Assembly: GCA_016200485.1 (NCBI GenBank)
Contig: JACQEP010000016.1
Coordinates: 62,001-126,000, forward strand
Length of the DNA: 64,000 nucleotides
DNA from: Gammaproteobacteria bacterium
GTDB taxonomy: Bacteria; Pseudomonadota; Gammaproteobacteria; Tenderiales; Tenderiaceae
Direction of reading: 5' to 3'
A program made the translations under genes and the position numbers. This document shows positions 62,753 to 64,000 of the stretch, in pieces. The notes beneath the pieces are model-generated. The model was given only the letters and a program-made list of their open reading frames with translations. It had not been told where the DNA came from and did no database searches. How positions within the stretch are numbered: the stretch's first letter is position 1; the number at the start of each line of letters is the position of its first letter.

Positions 62753-63160
62753 ATGATCAAACAACTGCAGATCACCACCTCCCAGCAGGGCCTGCAAAAT
62801 ATCACCCGCAGCATTGAACAAGTGGTCCACGACAGCGGCATCAAGGACGGACTGTGCACCCTCTTCATCCAGCACACCTCCGCCAGCCTCGTCATCCAGG
62901 AAAATGCCGACCCTTCCGCCAAACACGATCTCGAACAACGGCTTAATCGGTTAGTGCCGGAACGTGACCCGCACTACACCCACACCCTCGAAGGTGGCGA
63001 CGACATGCCCGCCCATATCAAATCCATACTCACCGCCACCAGCCTCGGCATACCTATCATTGGCAACCGCCTCGCCCTCGGCACCTGGCAGGGAATCTAT
63101 TTATGGGAACATCGCCATCATGGCGGCACGCGCAGTTTGGTGGTACATATTGGGAATTGA
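62753..63160 (+). CDS. yjbQ: YjbQ-family (UPF0047) protein
   Basis: 135 residues. Features: SIEQVVHDSGIKDGLCTLFI, QHTSASLVIQENADPSAKHD, and the C-terminal WQGIYLWEHRHHGGTRSLVV. The family shows secondary thiamine-phosphate synthase activity in vitro, but the physiological role is unclear. A TATAAAA-like -10 region is seen upstream at ~62717. It is followed by the HNH gene after 20 bases. Confidence 0.88.
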   Translation: MIKQLQITTSQQGLQNITRSIEQVVHDSGIKDGLCTLFIQHTSASLVIQENADPSAKHDLEQRLNRLVPERDPHYTHTLEGGDDMPAHIKSILTATSLGIPIIGNRLALGTWQGIYLWEHRHHGGTRSLVVHIGN

Positions 63161-63180
63161 AAGAATTCAGGAGTCCGCGC

Positions 63181-63531
63181 ATGAGCAAAAAACTGGATGA
63201 AGTCGTCGCCGAAGCGCGCCGCGCCCGCGAGCAGCGCGAACAGGGCTATCGCGAAAAAGCGCTCAAGATGTACCCCTGGATCTGCGGCCGCTGCTCACGC
63301 GAATTCACCCGCACCAACGTGCACGAACTCACCGTCCACCACCGCGACCACAACCACGACTACAACCCCGAAGACGGCAGCAACTGGGAATTGCTCTGCG
63401 TCTACTGCCATGACAACGAACACTCACGCCTGCTCGACGGCGAAGGCACCCGCTACAACACCGCCAAACCCGCTGGCGCCAGCCATAATCCTTTTGCAAA
63501 TTTGGCGGAGATGCTTAAGAACAAAAAGTGA
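63181..63531 (+). CDS. YajD-type HNH nuclease family protein
   Basis: 116 residues. The HNH/zinc motif is seen as CGRCSREFTRTNVHELTVHH, RDHNHDYNPEDGSNWELLCV and CHDNEHSRL, giving a Cys-X2-Cys...Cys-X2-His zinc ribbon. Members are called YajD; their biological role is not established. ATG 63181 (MSKKLDEVV) has AGGAG 8 bases before it; an upstream open frame from 63103 runs inside yjbQ. Confidence 0.88.
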   Translation: MSKKLDEVVAEARRAREQREQGYREKALKMYPWICGRCSREFTRTNVHELTVHHRDHNHDYNPEDGSNWELLCVYCHDNEHSRLLDGEGTRYNTAKPAGASHNPFANLAEMLKNKK

Positions 63532-63869
63532 TTTTCGGCTGGGGATAACGGGCTCGCGGCGTTTTCCGTATAGTATCCAAAGCGGTTGAGGGGTCCACGA
63601 TAGTCCTTACCCAACCTTCCTGAGTGCTTGACGCGATTGTGTAGCCACTTGCATCGCTCATTCACCAGTGCCCCTGTTTCTCCAAAACTCATGTGAATCC
63701 ACCCAGAGGTCGATAAAAATAGGGTATAGGTCGCTTAAGATTCTAGGTCAGAAAACGCGTCAATTTGGGTAATTGGTTGTTTAAATAGAGATTTGTATTT
63801 GTGAGCGCATTTTTTCTTTTTTTCTTTGATAACTTTTGTTGGTCCGAAGAAATTTCGGCGAGGAAATCC
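63532..63869. other. Gene-free stretch (338 bp)
   Basis: No convincing gene. Short frames on the minus strand (63453-63692, 63743-63985) lack ribosome sites and family resemblance. The last ~100 bases are AT-rich and probably hold the promoter for the gene starting at 63870. Confidence 0.5.
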
Positions 63870-64000
63870 ATGAAAAACTTAATGCAATGGGGAATCCTTG
63901 GTGTTTGTTTGATTGCGGGGTTGGACTCCGCGCTTGCACAGCAATTTGATACTTCGGTACCGATGAAAGATAAAGGTGTAGCCACTTATTACGTCGCCGG
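63870..64000 (+). CDS. Secreted protein, possible retropepsin-like aspartic protease, 3' truncated by window edge
   Basis: The first 43 codons: a signal peptide (MKNLMQWGILGVCLIAGLDS, cleavage near ALAQQ) followed by QFDTSVPMKDKGVATYYVA. The SVPMKDKG-type start resembles exported clan AA retropepsin-like proteins, in which a DTGS motif would come later outside the window. GAGGAAA lies 7 bases before the ATG. Only the N-terminus is visible, so the identification is tentative. Confidence 0.5.
   Translation, partial: MKNLMQWGILGVCLIAGLDSALAQQFDTSVPMKDKGVATYYVA

Noticed and set aside
63453-63985. Two minus-strand frames (63453-63692 and 63743-63985) near the right edge
   Set aside because: They overlap the YajD gene end and the signal-peptide gene start respectively, with no family or ribosome site.

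Overview
The window looks like chromosomal DNA of a gammaproteobacterium. UbiK, ComM, NnrU, UppP, YjbQ, the FadE/thiolase/FadB set, TruC, a YajD-type HNH protein and DUF2288/DUF3135/DUF2934 proteins all point that way, and base composition is moderate and fairly even. I cannot place it to genus; a free-living, Chromatiales-like or uncultured lineage is a guess. No rRNA, tRNA, CRISPR array or intact insertion sequence was seen. The left edge cuts argS and the right edge cuts a secreted protein that resembles a retropepsin-type protease.

Layout. 1-2101: argS end and a SPOR-domain protein. 2215-6703: two tandem TPR/glycosyltransferase-like paralogues, an FkbM methyltransferase and a small cupin. 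6894-9739: divergent speA/speE (polyamine synthesis). 9763-13013: a frameshifted TerC-type membrane gene, a protein with two DUF2892 units, a LysR regulator and a single-unit DUF2892 protein. 13298-15093: glnK-amtB with a well-formed sigma-54 promoter and a distant NtrC-type site. 15343-24769: housekeeping and small genes (ubiK, comM, DUF2288, a large secreted deacetylase-like protein, HIT, Sel1, NnrU, truC). 24772-27792: METTL25-like methyltransferase, uppP and a cation/calcium antiporter.

27848-37127 is the most interesting block. An IclR regulator diverges from a TPP enzyme that looks intermediate between transketolase and phosphoketolase. It is followed by a DUF1537 (four-carbon acid sugar) kinase, then glycolate oxidase subunits glcD, glcE and glcF, and a convergent NMT1/THI5-like binding protein without a signal peptide. 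The set suggests an uncharacterised route for a sugar acid or C2/C4 hydroxy acid. The usual partners of DUF1537 kinases (PdxA2, OtnC, OtnI, LtnD) are not present.

37405-44096: a cNMP-binding protein, a hexose-6-phosphate mutarotase, and a second glycan-type cluster (TPR-methyltransferase, glycosyltransferase, methyltransferase, lipoprotein, TPR-sulfotransferase). 44111-52132: fatty acid activation and beta-oxidation. 52197-55323: YiiX-like amidase, a PilZ remnant, patatin and DUF3135. 55444-57544: ornithine aminotransferase and arginase, which with speA/speE give two routes for arginine use. 57677-63531: DUF2934, an alpha/beta hydrolase, a YbaK-HDOD fusion, a ThiF-rhodanese fusion, a secreted SUMF1 protein, YjbQ and YajD.

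Intergenic spaces carry several families of short palindromic or inverted-repeat units, listed individually. They appear to have shaped at least one gene end (the PilZ remnant).
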